Shown: positions 1-8,887 of the stretch, piece by piece
How the letters are laid out: each line of letters begins with the position of its first letter
Position numbering within the stretch: the stretch's first letter is position 1
NCBI RefSeq assembly: GCF_027943255.1
Contig: NC_072893.1
Span: 9,362,001 to 9,426,000, forward strand
Source of the DNA: Anastrepha obliqua
Taxonomy: Eukaryota > Arthropoda > Insecta > Diptera > Tephritidae
DNA: 64,000 nucleotides
Direction of reading: 5' to 3'
Position numbers and translations under genes: made by a program
Notes under the pieces: model-generated
What the model saw: the letters and a program-made list of their open reading frames with translations, nothing else
What the model was told of the DNA's origin: nothing
Databases searched by the model: none

Positions 1-1110
1 ACAAAATTAAGAATCAATTTATTTTTACTCCATAAGACCACCTTTGCCTTGACTATAGCCTTCAGGCGATTCTGAAATGAATTGGAAACTCCCCGTATGT
101 GACTTGCAGGTATTTTGGCCCACTCGAGGACAACGGTTTTCAGCGCCTCGAGACAAGTGAATCTTTTAGTTCGGAACTTGCTCTCCGCAATGGACTAAAG
201 AAAGTAATCCATCTGATTCGCGTCTGGTGAATTTGAGAGTCATTGTGGGACCGTTATGAAGTTCGGAACATTGTTTCTTAGCCATTCTTAGTTCACTCGA
301 GCTTTGTGAAACGGTGCTGAGTTCTGTTGAAACTTCCATGGTTTGCCACCAAACTGTTTGTCTGCCCACGGCCTCGAAGCAACTCCAGGCTCGATGAAAA
401 CGATAGAAGAGCGCTCATCTGTGGTTACAGTGGCCCAAACCATTACCTGTGGCGGGTGCTGCCTCGTGGTGGCCAATCGATGACTCAAATTCTCATATGA
501 ACGGTCAGTCAAATAAACCCCATCGTTTTGGAAGTTTACGAATTACTCAATTTCAAAAATTTTCTCGTCGGAAAACACAATGTTCGGAAATTGACTGCTT
601 TTGTCCAAGTTGCTTCTGATTCGCTCTCTCAAGTCTGACTTTTTGCTGCTTTGATCTGAGATCATGCACCTTTTGGATCTTATGAGGCTTGACTTTGAGA
701 TCATTTTCCAGTATGCGGCGGCTGCTATGGCCAGATATTTTCAGTTCTTTTGCCATTTGATTGGCACTTTGTCGGGGAATTCGCTCACGTCGCTTCTTCA
801 CTTTTTGAACCATTTCAAGTGAGGTTGCAGTCTTTTGATGACCACCTCCATGACAATTCGTGATGCTACCAGTATCATTGTAACGAGTAATGGTGGGATA
901 AACAAAAACTTTATTTACTTCAAGGTGCTCGAGCTCACGAAAAATCGCTGGTTGTGATTTTCCAGCTGATGCCCGTGCATCTGGGTTTGAGCTGGAGCTA
1001 GCTGAGGTAGCCATATGAATGAAATGCGGTCCCATAAAGAAAAAAACTGCTTGTTATATTGAATAAACTGATAATGTTCGCAAAAAAATGATTACTCTGA
1101 TTTTTTTCAA
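1..1110 (-). mobile_element. maT-like Tc1/mariner element, copy A, cut by window edge
   Basis: This is a decayed cut-and-paste transposon read on the minus strand. Its coding remains run from about 1035 down to 10, and its 3' end lies off the window. The same family occurs in the opposite orientation at 6480-7512: both share the N-terminal GKSQPAI, the block RILEN/KPHKIQKVHDL and the terminal block KIPASHIR. The catalytic region reads FQQNSAP followed 37 residues later by the aspartate of SPDANQMDY, so the spacing fits the maT (DD37D) group, but the second catalytic residue is Asn instead of Asp. The inner 5' boundary near 1110 is approximate; the motif gattactct near 1091 resembles the far end of copy B. 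Family assignment rests on motif spacing and is an inference. Confidence 0.75.
10..1035 (-). pseudogene. maT-like transposase pseudogene (copy A)
   Basis: The reading starts at the Met at 1035 (MGPHFIHMATS) and carries an N-terminal helix-turn-helix half to about residue 145. It breaks near 570 with a frameshift, resumes through LTDRSYENLSHRLA and PPQVMVWATVT, then loses roughly 15-17 codons between IEPGV and the WADKQFGG block. An in-frame stop follows KARVN, and two more stops interrupt the last third (after VPQ and within DYFL). It cannot encode an active enzyme: there are several breaks and the second catalytic Asp is replaced by Asn. The flanking sequence gives no sign of expression. Confidence 0.75.
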
Positions 1111-2476
1111 TTGGTGAGAAGAACAAACTATATGGACCATCCTGCACTTATTATAACAGCATTAGTTGCAGAAGATCATCATCTCGAAAACGCCGAAGTA
1201 GCTCGACAAACAGTATGACAGCTTTATCTGCAGGTCTACTGAAAAGAAACTACCTGCGGTTTTGCAACAAGTAGTGAACCCAAATTTTATCAAGCTGAAA
1301 TGTGGGCGGCTTCAGGAAGATCTACTATGATATTATTTGTAATTTTAAATTCAAACGGGTAAATTTATAGATGTGCAGCCTTTTCTTATAAATTTGTTTA
1401 CTTCGCTCGGAAGCATAGGGCCTCGATAATACCCTTCCATATTTCAGGGATCTGCACTATTGTTTTTGCGCCGTCTCATGTGATGTCTGGATCTGGCAGT
1501 TCGACCTACAACATCGATCTTCGCTAAGTGATCTTTGGCTAACCGCGACCTCTGCAGGTGCCAGTCTGGTGGCATACTCGTTATGTGAAGCCTTAGTTTA
1601 ACAAAAATTCTTTCAAAAATTTTACGCCTGAATTCGCTTAATTTCGACTTCTTGTTTTATTTTTTAAATGTTCCACACGAATGGGTTAAAAGCCGTTCGT
1701 TGAGCATTCCTTACAACTATTTGTGCTCTCAATTTTTTGCTATACGAAAACAAGCAGAAAAAACGTCTACAGATTTGCACCAAAAAGCAAAAGTAACGAA
1801 AGCAAGAAAATCTAAAACTAATTTGATAATGCAACGCGAACTCTTATTAAACTAACATTAGCTCAAACTATCACTTAGAAACAACCAAAAAGTTTCCAAA
1901 CAAAATTTCGTTAGCAGCGCAAAAGAAAAATCGTGGATAAATAGACAAGTAAATAATAAAGATATAAAAAAGTTGGGACAATCAGCGCACCATTCCAAGC
2001 ATTTCAGCTGCAATAACTAAATACTTGAATGCTGGGCGACAAAGGAAGTGAACAGGAGAAAGCAACTACATATTTCCGCAAGTCGCAAGGGTGCGAATGT
2101 AATCTACACCGGTTTAAAGAATTAGTACAGATAAATAAAATTCAAGTGTCTGAAGTTTGCGATTTAATACCGACCATTGAAGTTTTTGGCGGATAAATAA
2201 AGGAAATCAAATTTAGAAATCAATGTGAATGCGTTTAACAAAGAAGTGTGGTATTCGCTGTTGAAAAAAATGCACTGACTTAGGCATTGAGATTTTTTTG
2301 CTTGAGTTTACAACGTTTTTTTTTTATAAATAATAAATAGACAAAGAAAACCAAAGCGACTTTGACAGTAAGGATATCAGAAGGGGGGTGTTAGAAGAAT
2401 TTTAAGGAAAGCTTTGGACAAGAAAAGGGGTTGCGAAAATGCTTTTATGGAAAACTGTTTTTTTTTTTACTTAAAC
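1111..2476. other. Gene-free AT-rich interval with a possible retroelement scrap
   Basis: No credible gene is present. On the minus strand around 1395-1640 there is a short stretch (RRRKNNSADP, then a GPMLPSE-like motif) whose DNA, centred on gcatagggcctcgataatac, matches the EALCFRE motif upstream of the RNase H remnant at 20.15 kb and the similar site at 43.79 kb. It may be a scrap of the same non-LTR family. The rest is AT-rich with poly-T runs at 2318 and 2460 and nothing else recognisable. Confidence 0.4.
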
Positions 2477-2478
2477 TA

Positions 2479-3162
2479 TTAGGTGCGCAACTAAGTTCCC
2501 GCTGTTTGCCAATAGATGCCGCCAGCAGTGTGTGCTAGTCGATTCTAACATAACCTAAACGTCATAAACCAAGCTTAGACATATGGTAAATGAAATGTGT
2601 CGAACATTAGTGATTTTGTTTTGGTTTTGTGAAAATGTCTGATTTTGTGCCGAATATTCACGAACTTTTTAGTTTCTTTTCTCATGCAAAGGCCAAAAAT
2701 TGTGATATTTTGAAATGATTGTATGGGGAACCCCCAGGAGAGTTCCAGGGGGTGTGTCACTGGCATGGGTGGATCGGCCGTCCAAAGTTAGTGGGGGTCG
2801 GTCATACATTTGGACTCGATTGGAGCACTCTAAATGGGTGAAAGTGGGATTTTTCGTTCGACCCAAATTGGGGGACATCAGAATTCGTTTTAGAGGTATG
2901 GTTCCTTCGGCAAAGTTTCTTATTTTGATCCCTAAAATACGATTTTCACAGAGCAATAAGCGATTTTTAAATCGACCCGCCCTAGTGAATAGCCTCAAAA
3001 GATGAACAGTTTCAACGCGACGGTATACGAGATCTACCAGAAAGATGGGAAAAAGTAATAGCCAGCGATGGGCAATACTTTCAATGATTCACTTGTAACC
3101 ATTTTTTCAAAATAAATTTGTATTTTCATCAAAAAACAGCGAGAACTTAGTAGCGCACCTAA
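2479..3162 (+). mobile_element. Non-autonomous mariner with foreign interior
   Basis: The element is 684 bp and has inverted ends. Left ttaggtgcgcaactaagttc and right (reverse complement) ttaggtgcgctactaagttc match over about 28 bp with two or three differences, and TA lies on both sides (2477-2478, 3163-3164). Just inside the left end, from 2636, is a mariner start (MSDFVPNI...). Just inside the right end is a mariner C-terminus (RDLPERWEKVIAS) ending near 3095. Between about 2693 and 2998 the sequence is unlike any transposase and replaces the whole catalytic core. It is a mariner shell around non-mariner DNA and would need a transposase in trans. Confidence 0.85.
2693..2998. other. Non-mariner cargo segment inside the mariner shell
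   Basis: About 305 bp, richer in G and C than its surroundings (for example gggaacccccaggagagttc near 2727), lies between the two mariner ends. Both strands are open across it: a plus-strand frame at 2715-3005 and a minus-strand frame at 2669-2998. Neither resembles a known protein to me, so I do not call a gene. It could be captured host or repeat sequence, or a diverged filler created during gap repair. Confidence 0.5.
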
Positions 3163-3237
3163 TAAATTTTTTTAATAAAAAGTATATGTATATATGAACT
3201 CCTCCTTCATAGCATTATATAAAATTATTTCATACTA

Positions 3238-3605
3238 AAGGGTTTTTCGATAAGGGCGTGTAGATGTTGAAATGGAATAAAATGGCGTTTGCTGTGTGGC
3301 ACGTAGCGCCGTCCTGCTGGAACCACATGTCGTCTAGGTCCATATGGTTCAATATGGGCCATAAGAAATTGGAAGGGCCACCACGTCTACCGAAAAATGG
3401 GCGCAATGCGCGCAACGTTTGCGTTAATGAACCCTCATTTTGATAATAAAGTTTTATCATTTGAACGTGCTGTTCAATCGTGTAACTTGCCATGATGATT
3501 TGGCATAAGCAACTGAATAATAAACAAAAGATTTGACAGATGTCACCAAAACAAAATGGCTGCCACAGGGCGCCAAAGTCGACCCGCGCCAATTGAAAAA
3601 CCCTT
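3238..3605 (-). mobile_element. DD41D (rosa/visitor-type) MITE with transposase ends
   Basis: The element is 368 bp with short inverted ends aagggttttt / aaaaaccctt and flanking TA at 3236-3237 and 3606-3607. On the minus strand an intact ATG opens MASYTIEQHVQMIKLYYQNE, the typical N-terminus of this transposase group. After RRGGPS the frame jumps directly to the second catalytic block (DDMWFQQDGATCHTA). Everything between the helix-turn-helix and that block, and everything after it, is deleted. The ORF covers 3230-3592, reading out through the terminal repeat. It relates to the fuller copy at 51277-52217 and the MITE at 34497-34876 by family, although their ends differ. Confidence 0.8.
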
Positions 3606-3765
3606 TATTAGCACAAAATGCCTTCGAACGAAAAAAAAACTTATATTTCGGGTTTTCAGCACTGCTTCAGCTTTGTGGCATACAGTTTATGAGATTCTGA
3701 CAACAATATATTTCGCCATTTACTCACGGGCTCTTCTGCAAACTCTATAGGAGCTTTCACGTTCA

Positions 3766-4975
3766 TGAGAAAATTGAGTTCATATACATTTATTTTGTCG
3801 CCTTCAAAATAGGCTTCATTCGAAGCAATACACATTTGCCAACGATTAGTTCAGTCATCAAAGCACTTTTTAAACGCATTTGAAGAGATCTCCTTCACCT
3901 CCTCCAGCGAATTCTTCTGAACGGTCTTCATCGACTCAAAGCGGTGTCCGCGGAGTGGCAATTTAAGTTTTGGGAAGAGGAAAAAGTCACAGGGGGCTAA
4001 ATCTGATGAATACGGTGGTTTTTTTGTGATATTTGTCGAGTTTTTGGTCAAAAAAGTGTTTCCAATATGAGTCTTGTGAAACGGTGCGTTATCATGCTGC
4101 AAGATCCAAGAGTTTTCCTTCCACAAATTGGGCGTTTCCTACGTATACTCTCTTTCAAACGCCGCATAACCTCCAAATAATATTCTTTGTTCACCGTAGA
4201 GTCATTTGGAATGCGTTCCGAGTGCACAGCATAATAATAATCAAAGAAAACGAGTAGGATGACTTTCACTTTTGACAGACTTTGACGTGGTTTTTTGGGT
4301 TTCGGCCGCCTGTTGACTGGTTTGCTCATCATACGAGGGCGGATCAATAAGTCCGTGACTTTTTGTATTTCTGGCGACTTTACTGAAAAAGAAATACTGC
4401 TCCTGTCAACAGGCATCTGTCAGTTGACTTCTGTCAAAATTTGAACTTGCTGCGTCAGTTAGTTTGTGTTTTACAGCTACCTTTATCAGACTACCCAGTA
4501 ATTCACAGTCGACCACAAACGCAATCGTGTAACAACTTCACAGGAAGGTTTGGCGTTGTTTAATCGCAATATGGAGGAGTTTTTGCGCCATTTTGTAACC
4601 GTGGACGAAACATGGATCCAGCACCACATACCAGAGACCAAACAACAGTCGAAACAGTGGGTTTCTAAGGGTGAATCGGCTTAATAAGCACACAAAATTC
4701 AGTTTTTTCCATTTTCTCCTCAAATTACTGGGTAGTCTGATAAAGGTAGCTGTAAAACACAAACTAACTGACGCAGCAAGTTCAAATTTTGACAGAAGTC
4801 AACTGACAGATGCCTGTTGACAGGAGCAGTATTTCTTTTTCAGTAAAGTCGCCAGAAATACAAAAAGTCACGGACTTATTGACCCACCCTCGTACATCCA
4901 CATCTCATCACCTGTTATGAGGCGCTGAATAAACGTTTGGTCGGAATTCACTTGCTCAAGCATGTCTTCAATGTA
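3766..4975 (-). pseudogene. mariner (DD34D) transposase pseudogene, interrupted
   Basis: The minus-strand remnant of a mariner transposase is split by the MITE at 4334-4892. Upstream of the insertion (4975-4895) it reads EDMLEQVNSDQTFIQRLITGDEMWM, with the first catalytic Asp in GDE. Downstream it continues PKKPRQSLSKVKVILLVFFD, TVNKEYYLEVMRRLKESI, the second Asp in QHDNAPFHKTH and the third in SSDLAPCDFFLFPKLK, and ends with CIASNEAYFEGDKIN near 3795. Frame breaks occur around 4110-4130. The N-terminal third is missing. It is related to but clearly diverged from the mariner copies at 30, 51 and 55 kb, and is presumably older since it hosts another insertion. Confidence 0.85.
4334..4892 (+). 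mobile_element. Hairpin mariner MITE with ~170-bp inverted arms
   Basis: The element is 559 bp and lies between TA dinucleotides at 4332-4333 and 4893-4894. The arms 4334-4502 and 4724-4892 are near-perfect inverted copies, starting cgagggcggatcaataag on the left and cgagggtgggtcaataag on the right. This is far longer than the roughly 30-bp repeats normal for mariner. The central 220 bp encode, on the plus strand, a mariner fragment around the first catalytic Asp (FLRHFVTVDETWIQHH ... SKQWVSKGES), ending in two stops. Its inserted position inside the mariner at 3766-4975 is clear, because the host reading frame is recovered on both sides. The structure would fold into a long hairpin if transcribed. 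Confidence 0.9.
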
Positions 4976-5399
4976 ATTTGATACTCAGTTTTAATAAAAT
5001 CATTAGCTTGCTATGCTTTTTCACTACTCTTAAAGCCATCACTTTTGTTTAGTTGATGCTATTTACTTCCCGCAACAACAACTGCTGGTCGTGTGGCAAA
5101 AGTTGCGAAAGTGTATTCTACTTGTGATTTGTTCGACCAACTTCGTCTCTGCGTACACTTGCACTTTGTGTAGACCGAACTGGAAGTCTTAGAACTTTCT
5201 CTGTGTTTTTTCTTTCCGCTGTTCTTTATATTTATTACAATGCGCCTCTTTTCCCCTTTCACCAGTGCATGAAGAAAAAGTTGGCGGTCTGTCGAAAACA
5301 ACTTGTATTCGAATAAATATTTTCCTGAATGCACGATTTCAGTAGCCAGGCAGACGTTTGACTTAATTTTTTCTTGTAGTTAGTAAATACTTTTTTCCA
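4976..5399. other. Gene-free interval
   Basis: No recognisable protein, repeat end or RNA is seen. A 91-codon minus-strand frame at 5059-5334 is basic and low in conserved features, and I do not call it a gene. Confidence 0.4.
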
Positions 5400-6011
5400 T
5401 ATTTTCTTGAGCGCACAGTTGCTGAAGTGATGCCTTAGGATTATTTATGTGTTGCTTTTCGATTTGGTGCATGCTTTTGTCTTTGGGGCTGGTAGCGAGG
5501 AGATGTGTTGTCATGTAGTCGTTTGAGTTGCAGAAAGGGCAGTCTGATTTAGCTGTGCTATTTAGGAAGTGAACATCAGTGGATCGATTCGGAGGCGAGT
5601 AAATAGCTTGAGGCTCTGAGAGGAAATTTGTGTATGATATAATGCTGCTTGATGCCAGTAGGATTATGGTTTTTGGAGTGGTGCTGGTAATTAATCCATT
5701 GACTATTGTACGTTTTTTGAAGATACTTTTTTATAATTTTCCTAAAACATTTCACGGTAAAATGTGCTTTGAAGTATAGGCGTTCTTAAGCAGTGTCTTT
5801 AGCTCTGGCATCAGCGTACTCTTTGCCTTGTATTCCGGCATGACCCGAAACCCACATGAACCCTAAGGCATATTTTTAGTAAGATATTATTTTGGATTTC
5901 GGTTTTAAGATTTACTACCTCTGCAAATAATGAATTTGCCACCTTTGTCGGAAGCATAAAGTGCCGCTTGAAGGAATGCAGCTGCTTACACGTAAAATAA
6001 AGAGCTGTAGA

Positions 6012-6021
6012 ATGGTAAAGC
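6012..6021 (+). repeat. Target site duplication, left copy (atggtaaagc)
   Basis: A ten-base direct repeat, identical to 6326-6335, brackets the RTE-like insertion. Removing the insertion and one copy joins the two halves of the RNase H remnant on the minus strand (ALP in both halves). Confidence 0.8.
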
Positions 6022-6325
6022 TGTCCTCTCTCGACGAACAAAACTAACACATGGGACGATGTAAAAGCTTGGCCGATGACAACATCCGATCAGGCGTTCC
6101 TTAGAGTGTTTAAAAGACAGATTTTGCGGAAGGTTTTTGGAGCCTAATACCAGCTGGTGGTAGTAGAAAAAGAGGAAGGCCTCTTCTACGTTGAAAATAT
6201 CTGGTGGAGAAGGACTTGACTTCATTTAATGTTTCCAACTGGCGCCGGTTAGCACGAGAAAGACAAAATTGCGTAAGAGGTTATCGCGCCAATCAAGAAG
6301 AAGAAGAAGAACAAGAAGAAGAAGG
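6022..6325 (+). mobile_element. 5'-truncated RTE-like element with 10-bp target duplication
   Basis: About 304 bp are flanked by direct copies of atggtaaagc at 6012-6021 and 6326-6335. The plus strand encodes the C-terminal tail of an RTE-like reverse transcriptase (FKRQILRKVFG, then remnants of RKRGRPLLRW and SNWRRLAR) with stops, ending in a GAA-rich tail (caagaagaagaagaag...). The same 3' end, gcgccaatcaagaagaa, closes the copy at 61.54-62.04 kb. It splits the RNase H remnant at 5400-6430, so it arrived later. This is one of the cleanest insertions in the window. Confidence 0.85.
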
Positions 6326-6479
6326 ATGGTAAAGCACTGTCTGAGATGGTGGCATCAAGCTGGTTTATGACTGCATATGAGGGACTGGTGTCCGTTTTTG
6401 ATCCGTCTGTATAAATGAATATAATCTTGGTATTTCACTTCTTTAAATATGGATTTCAAACGTTATGGTGGGATTGCAT

Positions 6480-7512
6480 TGGATTTGGCTGGAAAATCAC
6501 AACCAGCGATTGTTCGTGAGCTCGAGCAACTTAAAGTAAATCAAGTTTTTTCGTACCGCACTAATACTCGTTACAATGATACTGGTAGCAGCGCGACACG
6601 TCATGGAGGTGGTCATCAAAAGACGTAACGTAAAACGTAAAATATCTGACCGTAGCATTCGCCGCATACTGAAAAATTATCACAAAGTCAAGCCTTACAA
6701 GATCCAAAAGGTGCATGATCTCACACCAAAACAGCAACAAGGCAGACTTGAGAGAGCAAAGGGGTTCCTTCGCTTGGCCGAATGGCTCAAAACGAGAACT
6801 GTTTTCCAATTGAGCAATTCTTAAACTTCCAAAACGATAGGGTTCATTTGGCCGACCGTTCATGCGAGAATTTGAGTCATCGATGGGCACCAGGACCAGG
6901 AGGCAGCACCCGCCACAGGCAATGGTTTGGGCAGCTGTAACCGCAGATGGACGCTCTCCAGTCGTTTTCATCGAGCCTGGCTTCAAGGTAAATGCGAAGT
7001 ATTTGCGGGAAAGTATTCTAGAGGTTGATTTGAAGCAGTGGGCAGAGAAATATTTCGGTGGCAGACCATGGAAGTTTCAACAGAACTCGGCACCGACTCA
7101 CAAAGTTCGAGTGAACCAAAAATGGCTAAAAAACAACGTTTCGAACTTTATAACGTACACACAATGGCTTTCAAATTCACCAGACGCGAATCAAATGGAT
7201 TATTTTTTTTAGGCCATTGGGGAGTGCAAGGTCCATACTAAAAGATTCACCAGTCTCGAGGCGCTGAAAACAGCTATTGGCCGTGAGTGGGCCCAAATAC
7301 CTGCAAGTCACATTCGGGCAGCTTGCGATTCGTTTCTGGACCGTCTCAAAGCCATAGTAAAGGCAAAAGGTGGTCTTATGGAGTAAAAGTAAATTGATTC
7401 TTAATTTTGTATCATTTTCATACATTTTTTACTTTGAACTGAATAAAAGTAATTCTCCAAACTAAATATATGGCATTTTTAATTGATTACTCTTCGCGCG
7501 CCGGACCCTGTA
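6480..7512 (+). mobile_element. maT-like Tc1/mariner element, copy B
   Basis: This is a second copy of the element at 1-1110, in plus orientation. Coding remains run from GKSQPAIVRELEQLKVNQVF near 6493 through RILKNYHKVKPYKIQKVHDL, PPQAMVWAAVTADGRSPVVF and FGGRPWKFQQNSAPTHK to KAKGGLME with a stop at about 7384. Unlike copy A it keeps the KVNAKYLRESILEV block. The right end is probably near 7512 (attactcttcgcgcgccggaccctg). Frameshifts occur near 6627 and 6820, with a stop in DYFF. The second catalytic residue is Asn, as in copy A. The upstream region encoding the extreme N-terminus is not recognisable. Confidence 0.8.
6862..7212 (+). pseudogene. maT-like transposase catalytic-core fragment (copy B)
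   Basis: An open stretch of 116 codons spans most of the catalytic core. It includes MVWAAVTADGRSPVVFIEPG, the SILEVDLKQWAEKYFGG block and FQQNSAP, and ends in SPDANQMDYFF, where the final catalytic Asp is present. The spacing between the Asn that replaces Asp and the final Asp is 37 residues. Similarity continues in the same frame after the stop through KRFTSLEALKTAI and KIPASHIRAACDSFLDRLKAIV. It is non-functional as it stands. Confidence 0.75.
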
Positions 7513-7985
7513 AATCCTTCTGTTAGGTAAACAAAATTTTTAATATACTTTTATTGGAGATATTTTTCTCTGTAATATTTTCAGTAATAATTTTCCTTCT
7601 TACAAAAACAACCTTCCTATTTGTGCAACATCGTCAAGATGCAGAACAAAATTAGGCGTAAGTGTTCGTCCAAACACCCAAGACCTAATGTGATGTATGT
7701 GCATAATATCTTTTATCTTCGGGTGGAACGTAAAGCCAAAAGATGAACACGAATTGGGCAAAGACAATTTGAGAGCAAACTAATTAGCGTTTATTTTGAA
7801 CCAAATTCAATAAAACTTCACGGATTTTTCGCTCAACATTGACTTATTATAAGGATCGTTTGAAAAGTCTATCGAAAGTCAGAGAGGTGGCAGTACTAGC
7901 ATAGGTATATCGAGGTTATGCGTAGTTAGTAGCATCTCTTCGTAGAACATACTATACACCAAGTTTGAGTCAGCTCGGTCTATTA
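7513..7985. other. Gene-free AT-rich interval
   Basis: I see nothing recognisable other than AT-rich DNA. The stretch 7840-7985 may be the untranslated 5' side of the following mariner, but no terminal inverted repeat matching its right end is visible. Confidence 0.4.
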
Positions 7986-7989
7986 CGTT

Positions 7990-8887
7990 GTATTTGACGT
8001 TCGTTTGATCGTCCTGAAGCCTTTAACTCCGACGCCTTGCTCGAACTCGTGGAAGCCGAGCCAAACTTGACAGCCGATATTATAGCTCAGAGGTTAAATT
8101 CATCACATGAAATAGTTCACAGTTCACAGGCACCTGGTTCAGTTGGGAAAGGTTTCAAAGCTGAGCAAATGGGTTGCGCGAAGACTTTCCGTCGCCAACC
8201 TTCAGCAGAGAGTGAATGTGTGTACTCAGCTGCTGCAGCGGCTTGAAAATGAAAGTTTTTTGAACCGTATCGTTACTGGTGATGAAAAATGGGTCCCTTA
8301 CAATAATCCTGTTTGCAAACGCCAATGGTTAGATAAAGATGAAACACCAGAACCGACCCCTAGAGATGGTCTTCACCCCCCTATTAGGTGGGATATGGCC
8401 GGTATTGTTTATTATGAACTTCTGGAACCAAACCAGACGATGACTGCAGGTTATTATTCCCATCAGCTATCAGACGTGAATGAGGCACTTAACAAAAATC
8501 GACCAGTTTTAGTGAATATACACAAAGTTTTGTCTCACCACGACAACGCAAGACCGCATACCGCAAGGCAAACATTAGGCAAGCAGAACGAGCTCGGATG
8601 GCAGCTAATGCCGCATCTACCATACTCCCCGGATTTTGCACCTTGTGATTATCACGAGGACGTGGACTTTAATCCCATATGAGTAACAAGAACTACTCCT
8701 CAAAAGAAGCTAAAAGAAGGGCTATCGAAGCGTATTTTGCTTCCAAGGACAAACAATTTTTTTAGCAGGGAATTAAAAATTTGCCTATACGTTGGGAAGG
8801 CATTGTAAATAATGAAGGAAAATATATTATTGATAATAAATACTTTAAACATCTTTTTTATGAATTTTAAACTTATGGACTGACCTG
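7990..8887 (+). pseudogene. mariner DD34D transposase pseudogene
   Basis: A plus-strand mariner transposase remnant begins near 8030 with LLELVEAEPNLTADIIAQRL. It continues in two frames through GKVSKLSKWVARRLSVANLQ and the first catalytic Asp in RIVTGDEKWV. The second Asp is in LSHHDNARPHTA and the third in YSPDFAPCDYH; exactly 34 residues separate the last two, diagnostic of mariner. A deletion follows CDYH, and a divergent C-terminus (KNLPIRWEGIVNNEGKYIID) is readable at 8775-8840 after a stop. The right end reads, in reverse complement, tcaggtcagtccataagttt, a mariner-like terminus next to TA at 8888. The matching left end was not found. The 179-codon open stretch is 8143-8682. Confidence 0.8.

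Larger units (their letters stand above)
5400..6430 (-). pseudogene. RNase H-bearing non-LTR retrotransposon 3' remnant
   Basis: The minus strand carries the 3' third of an I-group (Jockey/LOA/R1-like with RNase H) element. Near 6420-6330 a DGS-KTDTSP start of RNase H is readable. After the RTE insertion it resumes at about 6020 with ALPFYSSLFYV and FIICRGSKS, and near 5870 reads WVSGHAGIQGKEYADA, the WVPGHxxIxGNExAD motif. A C-x2-C...H-L-L metal-binding-like stretch (CPFCNSNDYMTTHLL) follows at 5575-5510. The order RNase H then cysteine motif is that of an intact 3' end. Several frameshifts are present, and the 5' portion (endonuclease and RT) is absent, as expected from 5' truncation. Confidence 0.7.

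Noticed and set aside
2669..3005. Overlapping open frames on both strands (96 and 109 codons) as a novel gene pair
   Set aside because: They lie inside a mariner shell, share no motif with known proteins and extend into the flanking mariner sequence; treated as cargo of unknown origin.
6296..6325. GAAGAAGAA run as a coding repeat
   Set aside because: It is the 3' simple tail of an RTE-like insertion bounded by a target duplication.
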